From the NCBI GenBank assembly GCA_043228905.1, contig JBHGNT010000008.1, positions 310,001 through 374,000 on the forward strand: DNA of 64,000 nt, written 5' to 3'. A model generated the notes under the pieces. It did no database searches, was not told the DNA's origin, and was given only the letters and a program-made list of their open reading frames with translations. Source of the stretch: Azolla caroliniana (Eukaryota; Polypodiophyta). A program made the translations under genes and the position numbers. Positions 37,705 to 51,220 of this stretch are shown here, piece after piece (position 1 is the first letter of the stretch; every line of letters starts with the position of its first letter).

Positions 37705-40196
37705 CTACTCCGTCCTCTAATTTGGGAATGTCTTCATGTCTCTTGACCTGAGTTTCAAAATCTTGATTATTTAATTCGATATCATAGGTACCTTTGTTAG
37801 CTTCGATTCGCATGTTTGAACACTAAAATCCGATATCACATGGGCCAGGTATGAACATTTTAATTTACTCTCGGGCTCCTCTCTACTCCCTCCTCTAATT
37901 TGGGAATGTCTTCATGTCTCTCGACCTGACTTTCAAAATCTTGATTTTCGAATTCCATAACATAGCTCGCATTGTTAGCTTTGATTCGCATATTTGAACA
38001 CTAAAATCCGATATCACATGGGCCAGGTATGAACATTTTAATTTACTCTCGGCCTCTTCTCTACTCCCTCCTCTAATTTGGTAATTTCTACATGTCTCTC
38101 GACCTGAGTTTCAAAACCTTGATTTTTTCATTCCATATCATAGCTAGCCTTGTTAGCTTCAATTCGCATGTTTGAACACTAAAATCCGATATCACATGGG
38201 CCAGGTATGAACATTTTAATTTACTCTCGGCCTCTTCTCTACTCCCTCCTCTAATTTGGTAATTTCTTCATGTCTCTCGACCTGTGTTTCAAAACCTTGA
38301 TTTTTTAATTCGATATCATAGCTAGCCTTGTTAGCTTCGATTCGTATGTTTGAACACTAAAATCCGATATCACATGGGCCAGGTATGAACATTTTAATTT
38401 ACTCTCGGGCTCTTCTCAACTCCCTCCTCAAATCTGGTACTTTCTTCATGTCTCTCGACGTGAGTTTCAAAAGCTTAATTTTTTAATTCCATATCATAGG
38501 TAGCTTTGTTAGCTTCGATTTGCATATTTGAACACTAAAATCCGATATCACATGGGCCAGGTATGAACATTTTAATTTAATCTCGGGCTCCTCTCTACTC
38601 CCTCCTCTAATTTGGGAATGTCTTCATGTCTCTCGACCTGACTTTCAAAATCTTGATTTTCGAATTTCATAACATAGCTCGCATTGTTAGCTTCGATTCG
38701 CATGTTTGAACACTAAAATCCGATATCACATGGGCCAGTTATGAACATTTTAATTTACTCTCGGCCTCTTCTGTACTCCCTCCTCTAATTTGGTAATTTC
38801 TTCATGTCTCTCGACCTGAGTTTCAGAACCTTGATTTTTTCATTCCATATCATAGCTAGCCTTGTTAGCTTCGATTCGTATGTTTGAACACTAAAAGCCG
38901 ATATGATATGGGCCAGGTATGAACATTTTAATTTACTCTCGGCCTCTTCTCTACTCCCTCCTCTAATTTGGTAATTTCTTCATGTCTCTCGACCTGAGTT
39001 TCAAAACCTTCATTTTTTAATTCCATATCATAGTTAGCCTTATTAGCTTTGATTCGTATGTTTGAACACTAAAATCCGATATCACATGGGCCAGGTATGA
39101 ACATTTTAATTTACTCTCGGGCTCCTCTCTATTCCCTCCTCTAATTTGGGAATGTCTTCATGTCTCTCGACCTGAGTTTCAAAATTTTGATTTTCGAATT
39201 CCATAACATAGCTCGCATTGTTAGCTTTGATTCGCATATTTGAACACTAAAATCCGATATCACATGGGCCAGGTATGAACATTTTAATTTACTCTCGGCC
39301 TCTTCTCTACTCCCTCCTCTAATTTAGTAATTTCTTCATGTCTCTCGACCTGAGTTTCAAAATCTTGATTTTTGAATTCCATAACCTAGCTCGTATTGTT
39401 AGCTTCGATTCGCATATTTAAACACTAAAATCCGATATCAGATGGGCCAGGTATGAACATTTTAATTTAATCTCGGGCTCCTCTCTACTCCCTCCTCTAA
39501 TTTGGGAATGTCTTCATATCTCTCGACCTGAGTTTCAAAATCTTGGTTCTTTAATTCCATGTCATAGGTACCTTTGTTAGCTTCGATTCGCATATTTGAA
39601 CACTAAAATCCGATATCACATGGGCCAGGTATGAACATTTTAATTTACTCTCGGCCTCTTCTCTACTCCCTCCTCTAATTTAGTAATTTCTTCATGTCTC
39701 TCGACCTGAGTTTCAAAACCTTGATTTTTTCATTCCATATCATAGCTAACTTTGCTAGCTTCGAGTCGCATGTTTTAACACTAAAATCCGATATCACATG
39801 GGCTAGGTCTAAACATTTTAATTTACTCTCGGGCTCCTCTCTACTCCCTCCTCTAATTTGGGAATGTCTTCATCTCTCTCGACCTGAGTTTCAAAATCTT
39901 GATTTTTTAATTCCATATCATAGCTAGCCTTGTTAGCTTCAATTCGCATGTTTGAACACTAAAATCCGATATCACATGGGCCAGGTATGAACATTTTAAT
40001 TTACTCTCGGCCTCTTCTCTACTCCCTCCTCTAATTTGGTAATTTCTTCATGTCTCTCGACCTGAGTTTCAAAACCTTGATTTTTTCATTCCATATCATA
40101 GCTAGCCTTGTTAGCTTCAATTCGCATGTTTGAACACTAAAATCCGATATCACATGGGCCAGGTATGAACATTTTAATTTACTCTCGGGCTCCTCT
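37705..40196 (+). repeat. HOR-C unit C2, 2492 bp
   Basis: Same order as C1. Variants: TTTCTACATG (A at 38090), TTTAATTTAATCTCGGG near 38571, a private CCTGTGTTTC near 38281 and AAAATTTTGATT near 39181. The first two are shared with C5, so C2 and C5 form a pair. Confidence 0.92.
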
Positions 40197-43100
40197 CTAC
40201 TCCGTCCTCTAATTTGGGAATGTCTTCATGTCTCTTGACCTGAGTTTCAAAATCTTGATTATTTAATTCGATATCATAGGTACCTTTGTTAGCTTCGATT
40301 CGCATGTTTGAACACTAAAATCCGATATCACATGGGCCAGGTATGAACATTTTAATTTACTCTCGGGCTCCTCTCTACTCCCTCCTCTAATTTGGGAATG
40401 TCTTCATGTCTCTCGACCTGACTTTCAAAATCTTGATTTTCGAATTCCATAACATAGCTCGCATTGTTAGCTTTGATTCGCATATTTGAACACTAAAATC
40501 CGATATCACATGGGCCAGGTATGAACATTTTAATTTACTCTCGGCCTCTTCTCTACTCCCTCCTCTAATTTGGTAATTTCTACATGTCTCTCGACCTGAG
40601 TTTCAAAACCTTGATTTTTTCATTCCATATCATAGCTAGCCTTGTTAGCTTCAATTCGCATGTTTGAACACTAAAATCCGATATCACATGGGCCAGGTAT
40701 GAACATTTTAATTTACTCTCGGCCTCTTCTCTACTCCCTCCTCTAATTTGGTAATTTCTTCATGTCTCTCGACCTGAGTTTCAAAACCTTGATTTTTTAA
40801 TTCGATATCATAGCTAGCCTTGTTAGCTTCGATTCGTATGTTTGAACACTAAAAGCCGATATGATATGGGCCAGGTATGAACATTTTAATTTACTCTCGG
40901 GCTCCTCTCTACTCCCTCCTCTAATTTGGGAATGTCTTCATGTCTCTCGACCTGACTTTCAAAATCTTGATTTTCGAATTCCATAACATAGCTCGCATTG
41001 TTAGCTTTGATTCGCATATTTGAACACTAAAATCCGATATCACATGGGCCAGGTATGAACATTTTAATTTACTCTCGGCCTCTTCTCTACTCCCTCCTCT
41101 AATTTGGTAATTTCTTCATGTCTCTCGACCTGAGTTTCAAAACCTTGATTTTTTCATTCCATATCATAGCTAGCCTTGTTAGCTTCAATTCGCATGTTTG
41201 AACACTAAAATCCGATATCACATGGGCCAGGTATGAACATTTTAATTTACTCTCGGCCTCTTCTCTACTCCCTCCTCTAATTTGGTAATTTCTTCATGTC
41301 TCTCGACCTGAGTTTCAAAACCTTGATTTTTTAATTCGATATCATAGCTAGCCTTGTTAGCTTCGATTCGTATGTTTGAACACTAAAATCCGATATCACA
41401 TGGGCCAGGTATGAACATTTTAATTTACTCTCGGGCTCTTCTCAACTCCCTCCTCAAATCTGGTACTTTCTTCATGTCTCTCGACGTGAGTTTCAAAAGC
41501 TTAATTTTTTAATTCCATATCATAGGTAGCTTTGTTAGCTTCGATTTGCATATTTGAACACTAAAATCCGATATCACATGGGCCAGGTATGAACATTTTA
41601 ATTTACTCTCGGGCTCCTCTCTACTCCCTCCTCTAATTTGGGAATGTCTTCATGTCTCTCGACCTGACTTTCAAAATCTTGATTTTCGAATTTCATAACA
41701 TAGCTCGCATTGTTAGCTTCGATTCGCATGTTTGAACACTAAAATCCGATATCACATGGGCCAGTTATGAACATTTTAATTTACTCTCGGCCTCTTCTGT
41801 ACTCCCTCCTCTAATTTGGTAATTTCTTCATGTCTCTCGACCTGAGTTTCAGAACCTTGATTTTTTCATTCCATATCATAGCTAGCCTTGTTAGCTTCGA
41901 TTCGTATGTTTGAACACTAAAAGCCGATATGATATGGGCCAGGTATGAACATTTTAATTTACTCTCGGCCTCTTCTCTACTCCCTCCTCTAATTTGGTAA
42001 TTTCTTCATGTCTCTCGACCTGAGTTTCAAAACCTTCATTTTTTAATTCCATATCATAGTTAGCCTTATTAGCTTTGATTCGTATGTTTGAACACTAAAA
42101 TCCGATATCACATGGGCCAGGTATGAACATTTTAATTTACTCTCGGGCTCCTCTCTATTCCCTCCTCTAATTTGGGAATGTCTTCATGTCTCTCGACCTG
42201 AGTTTCAAAATCTTGATTTTCGAATTCCATAACATAGCTCGCATTGTTAGCTTTGATTCGCATATTTGAACACTAAAATCCGATATCACATGGGCCAGGT
42301 ATGAACATTTTAATTTACTCTCGGCCTCTTCTCTACTCCCTCCTCTAATTTAGTAATTTCTTCATGTCTCTCGACCTGAGTTTCAAAATCTTGATTTTTG
42401 AATTCCATAACCTAGCTCGTATTGTTAGCTTCGATTCGCATATTTAAACACTAAAATCCGATATCAGATGGGCCAGGTATGAACATTTTAATTTAATCTC
42501 GGGCTCCTCTCTACTCCCTCCTCTAATTTGGGAATGTCTTCATATCTCTCGACCTGAGTTTCAAAATCTTGGTTCTTTAATTCCATGTCATAGGTACCTT
42601 TGTTAGCTTCGATTCGCATATTTGAACACTAAAATCCGATATCACATGGGCCAGGTATGAACATTTTAATTTACTCTCGGCCTCTTCTCTACTCCCTCCT
42701 CTAATTTAGTAATTTCTTCATGTCTCTCGACCTGAGTTTCAAAACCTTGATTTTTTCATTCCATATCATAGCTAACTTTGCTAGCTTCGAGTCGCATGTT
42801 TTAACACTAAAATCCGATATCACATGGGCTAGGTCTAAACATTTTAATTTACTCTCGGGCTCCTCTCTACTCCCTCCTCTAATTTGGGAATGTCTTCATC
42901 TCTCTCGACCTGAGTTTCAAAATCTTGATTTTTTAATTCCATATCATAGCTAGCCTTGTTAGCTTCAATTCGCATGTTTGAACACTAAAATCCGATATCA
43001 CATGGGCCAGGTATGAACATTTTAATTTACTCTCGGCCTCTTCTCTACTCCCTCCTCTAATTTGGTAATTTCTTCATGTCTCTCGACCTGAGTTTCAAAA

Positions 43101-43222
43101 CCTTGATTTTTTCATTCCATATCATAGCTAGCCTTGTTAGCTTCAATTCGCATGTTTGAACACTAAAATCCGATATCACATGGGCCAGGTATGAACATTT
43201 TAATTTACTCTCGGGCTCCTCT
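40197..43222 (+). repeat. HOR-C unit C3, enlarged to 3026 bp (17 monomers)
   Basis: 3026-2492 = 534 = exactly three monomers. The extra monomers follow a chimeric unit near 40797-40970. That unit starts as the TTCGATATCATAGCTAGCC type, then switches to the AAAGCCGATATGATATGG type, which normally lies a few monomers further on. It then returns to the CGGGCTCCTCTC and GACCTGACTTTC type, so that part of the HOR is passed through twice. This is what unequal exchange or conversion in register would leave; a collapse or expansion error in assembly could look the same. Confidence 0.88.
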
Positions 43223-45714
43223 CTACTCCGTCCTCTAATTTGGGAATGTCTTCATGTCTCTTGACCTGAGTTTCAAAATCTTGATTATTTAATTCGATAT
43301 CATAGGTACCTTTGTTAGCTTCGATTCGCATGTTTGAACACTAAAATCCGATATCACATGGGCCAGGTATGAACATTTTAATTTACTCTCGGGCTCCTCT
43401 CTACTCCCTCCTCTAATTTGGGAATGTCTTCATGTCTCTCGACCTGACTTTCAAAATCTTGATTTTCGAATTCCATAACATAGCTCGCATTGTTAGCTTT
43501 GATTCGCATATTTGAACACTAAAATCCGATATCACATGGGCCAGGTATGAACATTTTAATTTACTCTCGGCCTCTTCTCTACTCCCTCCTCTAATTTGGT
43601 AATTTCTTCATGTCTCTCGACCTGAGTTTCAAAACCTTGATTTTTTCATTCCATATCATAGCTAGCCTTGTTAGCTTCAATTCGCATGTTTGAACACTAA
43701 AATCCGATATCACATGGGCCAGGTATGAACATTTTAATTTACTCTCGGCCTCTTCTCTACTCCCTCCTCTAATTTGGTAATTTCTTCATGTCTCTCGACC
43801 TGAGTTTCAAAACCTTGATTTTTTAATTCGATATCATAGCTAGCCTTGTTAGCTTCGATTCGTATGTTTGAACACTAAAATCCGATATCACATGGGCCAG
43901 GTATGAACATTTTAATTTACTCTCGGGCTCTTCTCAACTCCCTCCTCAAATCTGGTACTTTCTTCATGTCTCTCGACGTGAGTTTCAAAAGCTTAATTTT
44001 TTAATTCCATATCATAGGTAGCTTTGTTAGCTTCGATTTGCATATTTGAACACTAAAATCCGATATCACATGGGCCAGGTATGAACATTTTAATTTACTC
44101 TCGGGCTCCTCTCTACTCCCTCCTCTAATTTGGGAATGTCTTCATGTCTCTCGACCTGACTTTCAAAATCTTGATTTTCGAATTTCATAACATAGCTCGC
44201 ATTGTTAGCTTCGATTCGCATGTTTGAACACTAAAATCCGATATCACATGGGCCAGTTATGAACATTTTAATTTACTCTCGGCCTCTTCTGTACTCCCTC
44301 CTCTAATTTGGTAATTTCTTCATGTCTCTCGACCTGAGTTTCAGAACCTTGATTTTTTCATTCCATATCATAGCTAGCCTTGTTAGCTTCGATTCGTATG
44401 TTTGAACACTAAAAGCCGATATGATATGGGCCAGGTATGAACATTTTAATTTACTCTCGGCCTCTTCTCTACTCCCTCCTCTAATTTGGTAATTTCTTCA
44501 TGTCTCTCGACCTGAGTTTCAAAACCTTCATTTTTTAATTCCATATCATAGTTAGCCTTATTAGCTTTGATTCGTATGTTTGAACACTAAAATCCGATAT
44601 CACATGGGCCAGGTATGAACATTTTAATTTACTCTCGGGCTCCTCTCTATTCCCTCCTCTAATTTGGGAATGTCTTCATGTCTCTCGACCTGAGTTTCAA
44701 AATCTTGATTTTCGAATTCCATAACATAGCTCGCATTGTTAGCTTTGATTCGCATATTTGAACACTAAAATCCGATATCACATGGGCCAGGTATGAACAT
44801 TTTAATTTACTCTCGGCCTCTTCTCTACTCCCTCCTCTAATTTAGTAATTTCTTCATGTCTCTCGACCTGAGTTTCAAAATCTTGATTTTTGAATTCCAT
44901 AACCTAGCTCGTATTGTTAGCTTCGATTCGCATATTTAAACACTAAAATCCGATATCAGATGGGCCAGGTATGAACATTTTAATTTAATCTCGGGCTCCT
45001 CTCTACTCCCTCCTCTAATTTGGGAATGTCTTCATATCTCTCGACCTGAGTTTCAAAATCTTGGTTCTTTAATTCCATGTCATAGGTACCTTTGTTAGCT
45101 TCGATTCGCATATTTGAACACTAAAATCCGATATCACATGGGCCAGGTATGAACATTTTAATTTACTCTCGGCCTCTTCTCTACTCCCTCCTCTAATTTA
45201 GTAATTTCTTCATGTCTCTCGACCTGAGTTTCAAAACCTTGATTTTTTCATTCCATATCATAGCTAACTTTGCTAGCTTCGAGTCGCATGTTTTAACACT
45301 AAAATCCGATATCACATGGGCTAGGTCTAAACATTTTAATTTACTCTCGGGCTCCTCTCTACTCCCTCCTCTAATTTGGGAATGTCTTCATCTCTCTCGA
45401 CCTGAGTTTCAAAATCTTGATTTTTTAATTCCATATCATAGCTAGCCTTGTTAGCTTCAATTCGCATGTTTGAACACTAAAATCCGATATCACATGGGCC
45501 AGGTATGAACATTTTAATTTACTCTCGGCCTCTTCTCTACTCCCTCCTCTAATTTGGTAATTTCTTCATGTCTCTCGACCTGAGTTTCAAAACCTTGATT
45601 TTTTCATTCCATATCATAGCTAGCCTTGTTAGCTTCAATTCGCATGTTTGAACACTAAAATCCGATATCACATGGGCCAGGTATGAACATTTTAATTTAC
45701 TCTCGGGCTCCTCT
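43223..45714 (+). repeat. HOR-C unit C4, 2492 bp
   Basis: At the two diagnostic sites it agrees with C1: TTTCTTCATG (T at 43608) and TTTACTCTCGGG near 44093. It lacks the C3 insertion. Confidence 0.92.
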
Positions 45715-48206
45715 CTACTCCGTCCTCTAATTTGGGAATGTCTTCATGTCTCTTGACCTGAGTTTCAAAATCTTGATTATTTAATTCGATATCATAGGTA
45801 CCTTTGTTAGCTTCGATTCGCATGTTTGAACACTAAAATCCGATATCACATGGGCCAGGTATGAACATTTTAATTTACTCTCGGGCTCCTCTCTACTCCC
45901 TCCTCTAATTTGGGAATGTCTTCATGTCTCTCGACCTGACTTTCAAAATCTTGATTTTCGAATTCCATAACATAGCTCGCATTGTTAGCTTTGATTCGCA
46001 TATTTGAACACTAAAATCCGATATCACATGGGCCAGGTATGAACATTTTAATTTACTCTCGGCCTCTTCTCTACTCCCTCCTCTAATTTGGTAATTTCTA
46101 CATGTCTCTCGACCTGAGTTTCAAAACCTTGATTTTTTCATTCCATATCATAGCTAGCCTTGTTAGCTTCAATTCGCATGTTTGAACACTAAAATCCGAT
46201 ATCACATGGGCCAGGTATGAACATTTTAATTTACTCTCGGCCTCTTCTCTACTCCCTCCTCTAATTTGGTAATTTCTTCATGTCTCTCGACCTGAGTTTC
46301 AAAACCTTGATTTTTTAATTCGATATCATAGCTAGCCTTGTTAGCTTCGATTCGTATGTTTGAACACTAAAATCCGATATCACATGGGCCAGGTATGAAC
46401 ATTTTAATTTACTCTCGGGCTCTTCTCAACTCCCTCCTCAAATCTGGTACTTTCTTCATGTCTCTCGACGTGAGTTTCAAAAGCTTAATTTTTTAATTCC
46501 ATATCATAGGTAGCTTTGTTAGCTTCGATTTGCATATTTGAACACTAAAATCCGATATCACATGGGCCAGGTATGAACATTTTAATTTAATCTCGGGCTC
46601 CTCTCTACTCCCTCCTCTAATTTGGGAATGTCTTCATGTCTCTCGACCTGACTTTCAAAATCTTGATTTTCGAATTTCATAACATAGCTCGCATTGTTAG
46701 CTTCGATTCGCATGTTTGAACACTAAAATCCGATATCACATGGGCCAGTTATGAACATTTTAATTTACTCTCGGCCTCTTCTGTACTCCCTCCTCTAATT
46801 TGGTAATTTCTTCATGTCTCTCGACCTGAGTTTCAGAACCTTGATTTTTTCATTCCATATCATAGCTAGCCTTGTTAGCTTCGATTCGTATGTTTGAACA
46901 CTAAAAGCCGATATGATATGGGCCAGGTATGAACATTTTAATTTACTCTCGGCCTCTTCTCTACTCCCTCCTCTAATTTGGTAATTTCTTCATGTCTCTC
47001 GACCTGAGTTTCAAAACCTTCATTTTTTAATTCCATATCATAGTTAGCCTTATTAGCTTTGATTCGTATGTTTGAACACTAAAATCCGATATCACATGGG
47101 CCAGGTATGAACATTTTAATTTACTCTCGGGCTCCTCTCTATTCCCTCCTCTAATTTGGGAATGTCTTCATGTCTCTCGACCTGAGTTTCAAAATCTTGA
47201 TTTTCGAATTCCATAACATAGCTCGCATTGTTAGCTTTGATTCGCATATTTGAACACTAAAATCCGATATCACATGGGCCAGGTATGAACATTTTAATTT
47301 ACTCTCGGCCTCTTCTCTACTCCCTCCTCTAATTTAGTAATTTCTTCATGTCTCTCGACCTGAGTTTCAAAATCTTGATTTTTGAATTCCATAACCTAGC
47401 TCGTATTGTTAGCTTCGATTCGCATATTTAAACACTAAAATCCGATATCAGATGGGCCAGGTATGAACATTTTAATTTAATCTCGGGCTCCTCTCTACTC
47501 CCTCCTCTAATTTGGGAATGTCTTCATATCTCTCGACCTGAGTTTCAAAATCTTGGTTCTTTAATTCCATGTCATAGGTACCTTTGTTAGCTTCGATTCG
47601 CATATTTGAACACTAAAATCCGATATCACATGGGCCAGGTATGAACATTTTAATTTACTCTCGGCCTCTTCTCTACTCCCTCCTCTAATTTAGTAATTTC
47701 TTCATGTCTCTCGACCTGAGTTTCAAAACCTTGATTTTTTCATTCCATATCATAGCTAACTTTGCTAGCTTCGAGTCGCATGTTTTAACACTAAAATCCG
47801 ATATCACATGGGCTAGGTCTAAACATTTTAATTTACTCTCGGGCTCCTCTCTACTCCCTCCTCTAATTTGGGAATGTCTTCATCTCTCTCGACCTGAGTT
47901 TCAAAATCTTGATTTTTTAATTCCATATCATAGCTAGCCTTGTTAGCTTCAATTCGCATGTTTGAACACTAAAATCCGATATCACATGGGCCAGGTATGA
48001 ACATTTTAATTTACTCTCGGCCTCTTCTCTACTCCCTCCTCTAATTTGGTAATTTCTTCATGTCTCTCGACCTGAGTTTCAAAACCTTGATTTTTTCATT
48101 CCATATCATAGCTAGCCTTGTTAGCTTCAATTCGCATGTTTGAACACTAAAATCCGATATCACATGGGCCAGGTATGAACATTTTAATTTACTCTCGGGC
48201 TCCTCT
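45715..48206 (+). repeat. HOR-C unit C5, 2492 bp
   Basis: It agrees with C2 at both diagnostic sites: TTTCTACATG (A at 46100) and TTTAATTTAATCTCGGG near 46581. It lacks the private C2 changes CCTGTGTTTC and AAAATTTTGATT. Confidence 0.92.
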
Positions 48207-50404
48207 CTACTCCGTCCTCTAATTTGGGAATGTCTTCATGTCTCTTGACCTGAGTTTCAAAATCTTGATTATTTAATTCGATATCATAGGTACCTTTGTT
48301 AGCTTCGATTCGCATGTTTGAACACTAAAATCCGATATCACATGGGCCAGGTATGAACATTTTAATTTACTCTCGGGCTCCTCTCTACTCCCTCCTCTAA
48401 TTTGGGAATGTCTTCATGTCTCTCGACCTGACTTTCAAAATCTTGATTTTCGAATTCCATAACATAGCTCGCATTGTTAGCTTTGATTCGCATATTTGAA
48501 CACTAAAATCCGATATCACATGGGCCAGGTATGAACATTTTAATTTACTCTCGGCCTCTTCTCTACTCCCTCCTCTAATTTGGTAATTTCTACATGTCTC
48601 TCGACCTGAGTTTCAAAACCTTGATTTTTTCATTCCATATCATAGCTAGCCTTGTTAGCTTCAATTCGCATGTTTGAACACTAAAATCCGATATCACATG
48701 GGCCAGGTATGAACATTTTAATTTACTCTCGGCCTCTTCTCTACTCCCTCCTCTAATTTGGTAATTTCTTCATGTCTCTCGACCTGAGTTTCAAAACCTT
48801 GATTTTTTAATTCGATATCATAGCTAGCCTTGTTAGCTTCGATTCGTATGTTTGAACACTAAAATCCGATATCACATGGGCCAGGTATGAACATTTTAAT
48901 TTACTCTCGGGCTCTTCTCAACTCCCTCCTCAAATCTGGTACTTTCTTCATGTCTCTCGACGTGAGTTTCAAAAGCTTAATTTTTTAATTCCATATCATA
49001 GGTAGCTTTGTTAGCTTCGATTTGCATATTTGAACACTAAAATCCGATATCACATGGGCCAGGTATGAACATTTTAATTTACTCTCGGGCTCCTCTCTAC
49101 TCCCTCCTCTAATTTGGGAATGTCTTCATGTCTCTCGACCTGACTTTCAAAATCTTGATTTTCGAATTTCATAACATAGCTCGCATTGTTAGCTTCGATT
49201 CGCATGTTTGAACACTAAAATCCGATATCACATGGGCCAGTTATGAACATTTTAATTTACTCTCGGCCTCTTCTGTACTCCCTCCTCTAATTTGGTAATT
49301 TCTTCATGTCTCTCGACCTGAGTTTCAGAACCTTGATTTTTTCATTCCATATCATAGCTAGCCTTGTTAGCTTCGATTCGTATGTTTGAACACTAAAAGC
49401 CGATATGATATGGGCCAGGTATGAACATTTTAATTTACTCTCGGCCTCTTCTCTACTCCCTCCTCTAATTTGGTAATTTCTTCATGTCTCTCGACCTGAG
49501 TTTCAAAACCTTCATTTTTTAATTCCATATCATAGTTAGCCTTATTAGCTTTGATTCGTATGTTTGAACACTAAAATCCGATATCACATGGGCCAGGTAT
49601 GAACATTTTAATTTACTCTCGGGCTCCTCTCTATTCCCTCCTCTAATTTGGGAATGTCTTCATGTCTCTCGACCTGAGTTTCAAAATCTTGATTTTCGAA
49701 TTCCATAACATAGCTCGCATTGTTAGCTTTGATTCGCATATTTGAACACTAAAATCCGATATCACATGGGCCAGGTATGAACATTTTAATTTACTCTCGG
49801 CCTCTTCTCTACTCCCTCCTCTAATTTAGTAATTTCTTCATGTCTCTCGACCTGAGTTTCAAAATCTTGATTTTTGAATTCCATAACCTAGCTCGTATTG
49901 TTAGCTTCGATTCGCATATTTAAACACTAAAATCCGATATCAGATGGGCCAGGTATGAACATTTTAATTTAATCTCGGGCTCCTCTCTACTCCCTCCTCT
50001 AATTTGGGAATGTCTTCATATCTCTCGACCTGAGTTTCAAAATCTTGGTTCTTTAATTCCATGTCATAGGTACCTTTGTTAGCTTCGATTCGCATATTTG
50101 AACACTAAAATCCGATATCACATGGGCCAGGTATGAACATTTTAATTTACTCTCGGCCTCTTCTCTACTCCCTCCTCTAATTTAGTAATTTCTTCATGTC
50201 TCTCGACCTGAGTTTCAAAACCTTGATTTTTTCATTCCATATCATAGCTAACTTTGCTAGCTTCGAGTCGCATGTTTTAACACTAAAATCCGATATCACA
50301 TGGGCTAGGTCTAAACATTTTAATTTACTCTCGGGCTCCTCTCTACTCCCTCCTCTAATTTGGGAATGTCTTCATCTCTCTCGACCTGAGTTTCAAAATC
50401 TTGA
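48207..50404 (+). repeat. HOR-C unit C6, partial (2198 bp)
   Basis: It agrees with C3 at the diagnostic sites (A at 48592; TTTACTCTCGGG near 49079) but has no three-monomer insertion. It ends in mid-monomer near 50424-50430, where CATAGCTAGCCTTG is replaced by CATAGGTAGCTTGG. 50404 is used here as the approximate end. Confidence 0.85.
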
Positions 50405-51220
50405 TTTTTTAATTCCATATCATAGGTAGCTTGGTTAGCTTTAATTCACATGGCTGAACAATAAAATCCGATATCACATGGGCCAGGTATGAACATTTTA
50501 ATTTACTCCCGCCCTCTTCTCAACTCCCTCCTCAAATTTGGTTATTTCTTCATATCTCTTGACCTGAGTTTCAAAATCTTGATTTTTTAATTCCATATCA
50601 TAGCTTGCAATGTTAGCTTCGATTCCAATGTTTAAACACTAAAATCCAATATCTTATTGGCCAAGTCTAAACATTTTAATTTACTCTCGGGCTCTTCTCT
50701 ACTCCCTCCTCTAATTCGGGAATTTCTTCATGTCTCTCGACCTGAGTTTCAAAACCTTGATTTTTTAATTCCGTATCATAGCTAGCTTCGATTCGTATGT
50801 TTGAACACTAAAATCCGATATCACATGGGCCAGGTATGAACATTTTAATTTACTCTCGGGCTCTTCTCAACTCCCTCCTCAAATTGGGTAATTTCTTCAT
50901 GTCTCTCGACCTGAGTTTCAAAATCTTGATTTTTTAATTCCATATCATAGCTTGCGTTGTTAGCTTCGGTTCTCATATTTGAAAACTAAAATCCGATATC
51001 ACATGGGCCAGGTATGAACATTTTCATTTACTCTCGGCCTCTTCTCTACTCCCTCCTCTAATTTGGTAATTTCTTCATGTCTCTCGACCTGAGTTTCAAA
51101 ACCTTGATTTTTTCATTCCATATCATAGCTAACTTTGCTAGCTTCGAGTCGCGTGTTTTAACACTAAAATCCGATATCACATGGGCTAGGTCTAAACATT
51201 TTAATTTACTCTCGGGCTCC
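50405..51220 (+). repeat. Mosaic junction of unrelated monomer types
   Basis: Short pieces are joined here: a GCATGGCTGAAC-like monomer (as ACATGGCTGAAC near 50447) of the block P type; a CTTATTGGCCAAG variant near 50653; a monomer with a 9-bp deletion (CATAGCTAGCTTCG near 50778); a TTCGGTTCTCATATTTG monomer otherwise seen near 58391; and a single HOR-C monomer (CTAACTTTGCTAGC near 51129, with GCGTG instead of GCATG). At about 51221 it joins the displaced HOR-A copy. Confidence 0.75.
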
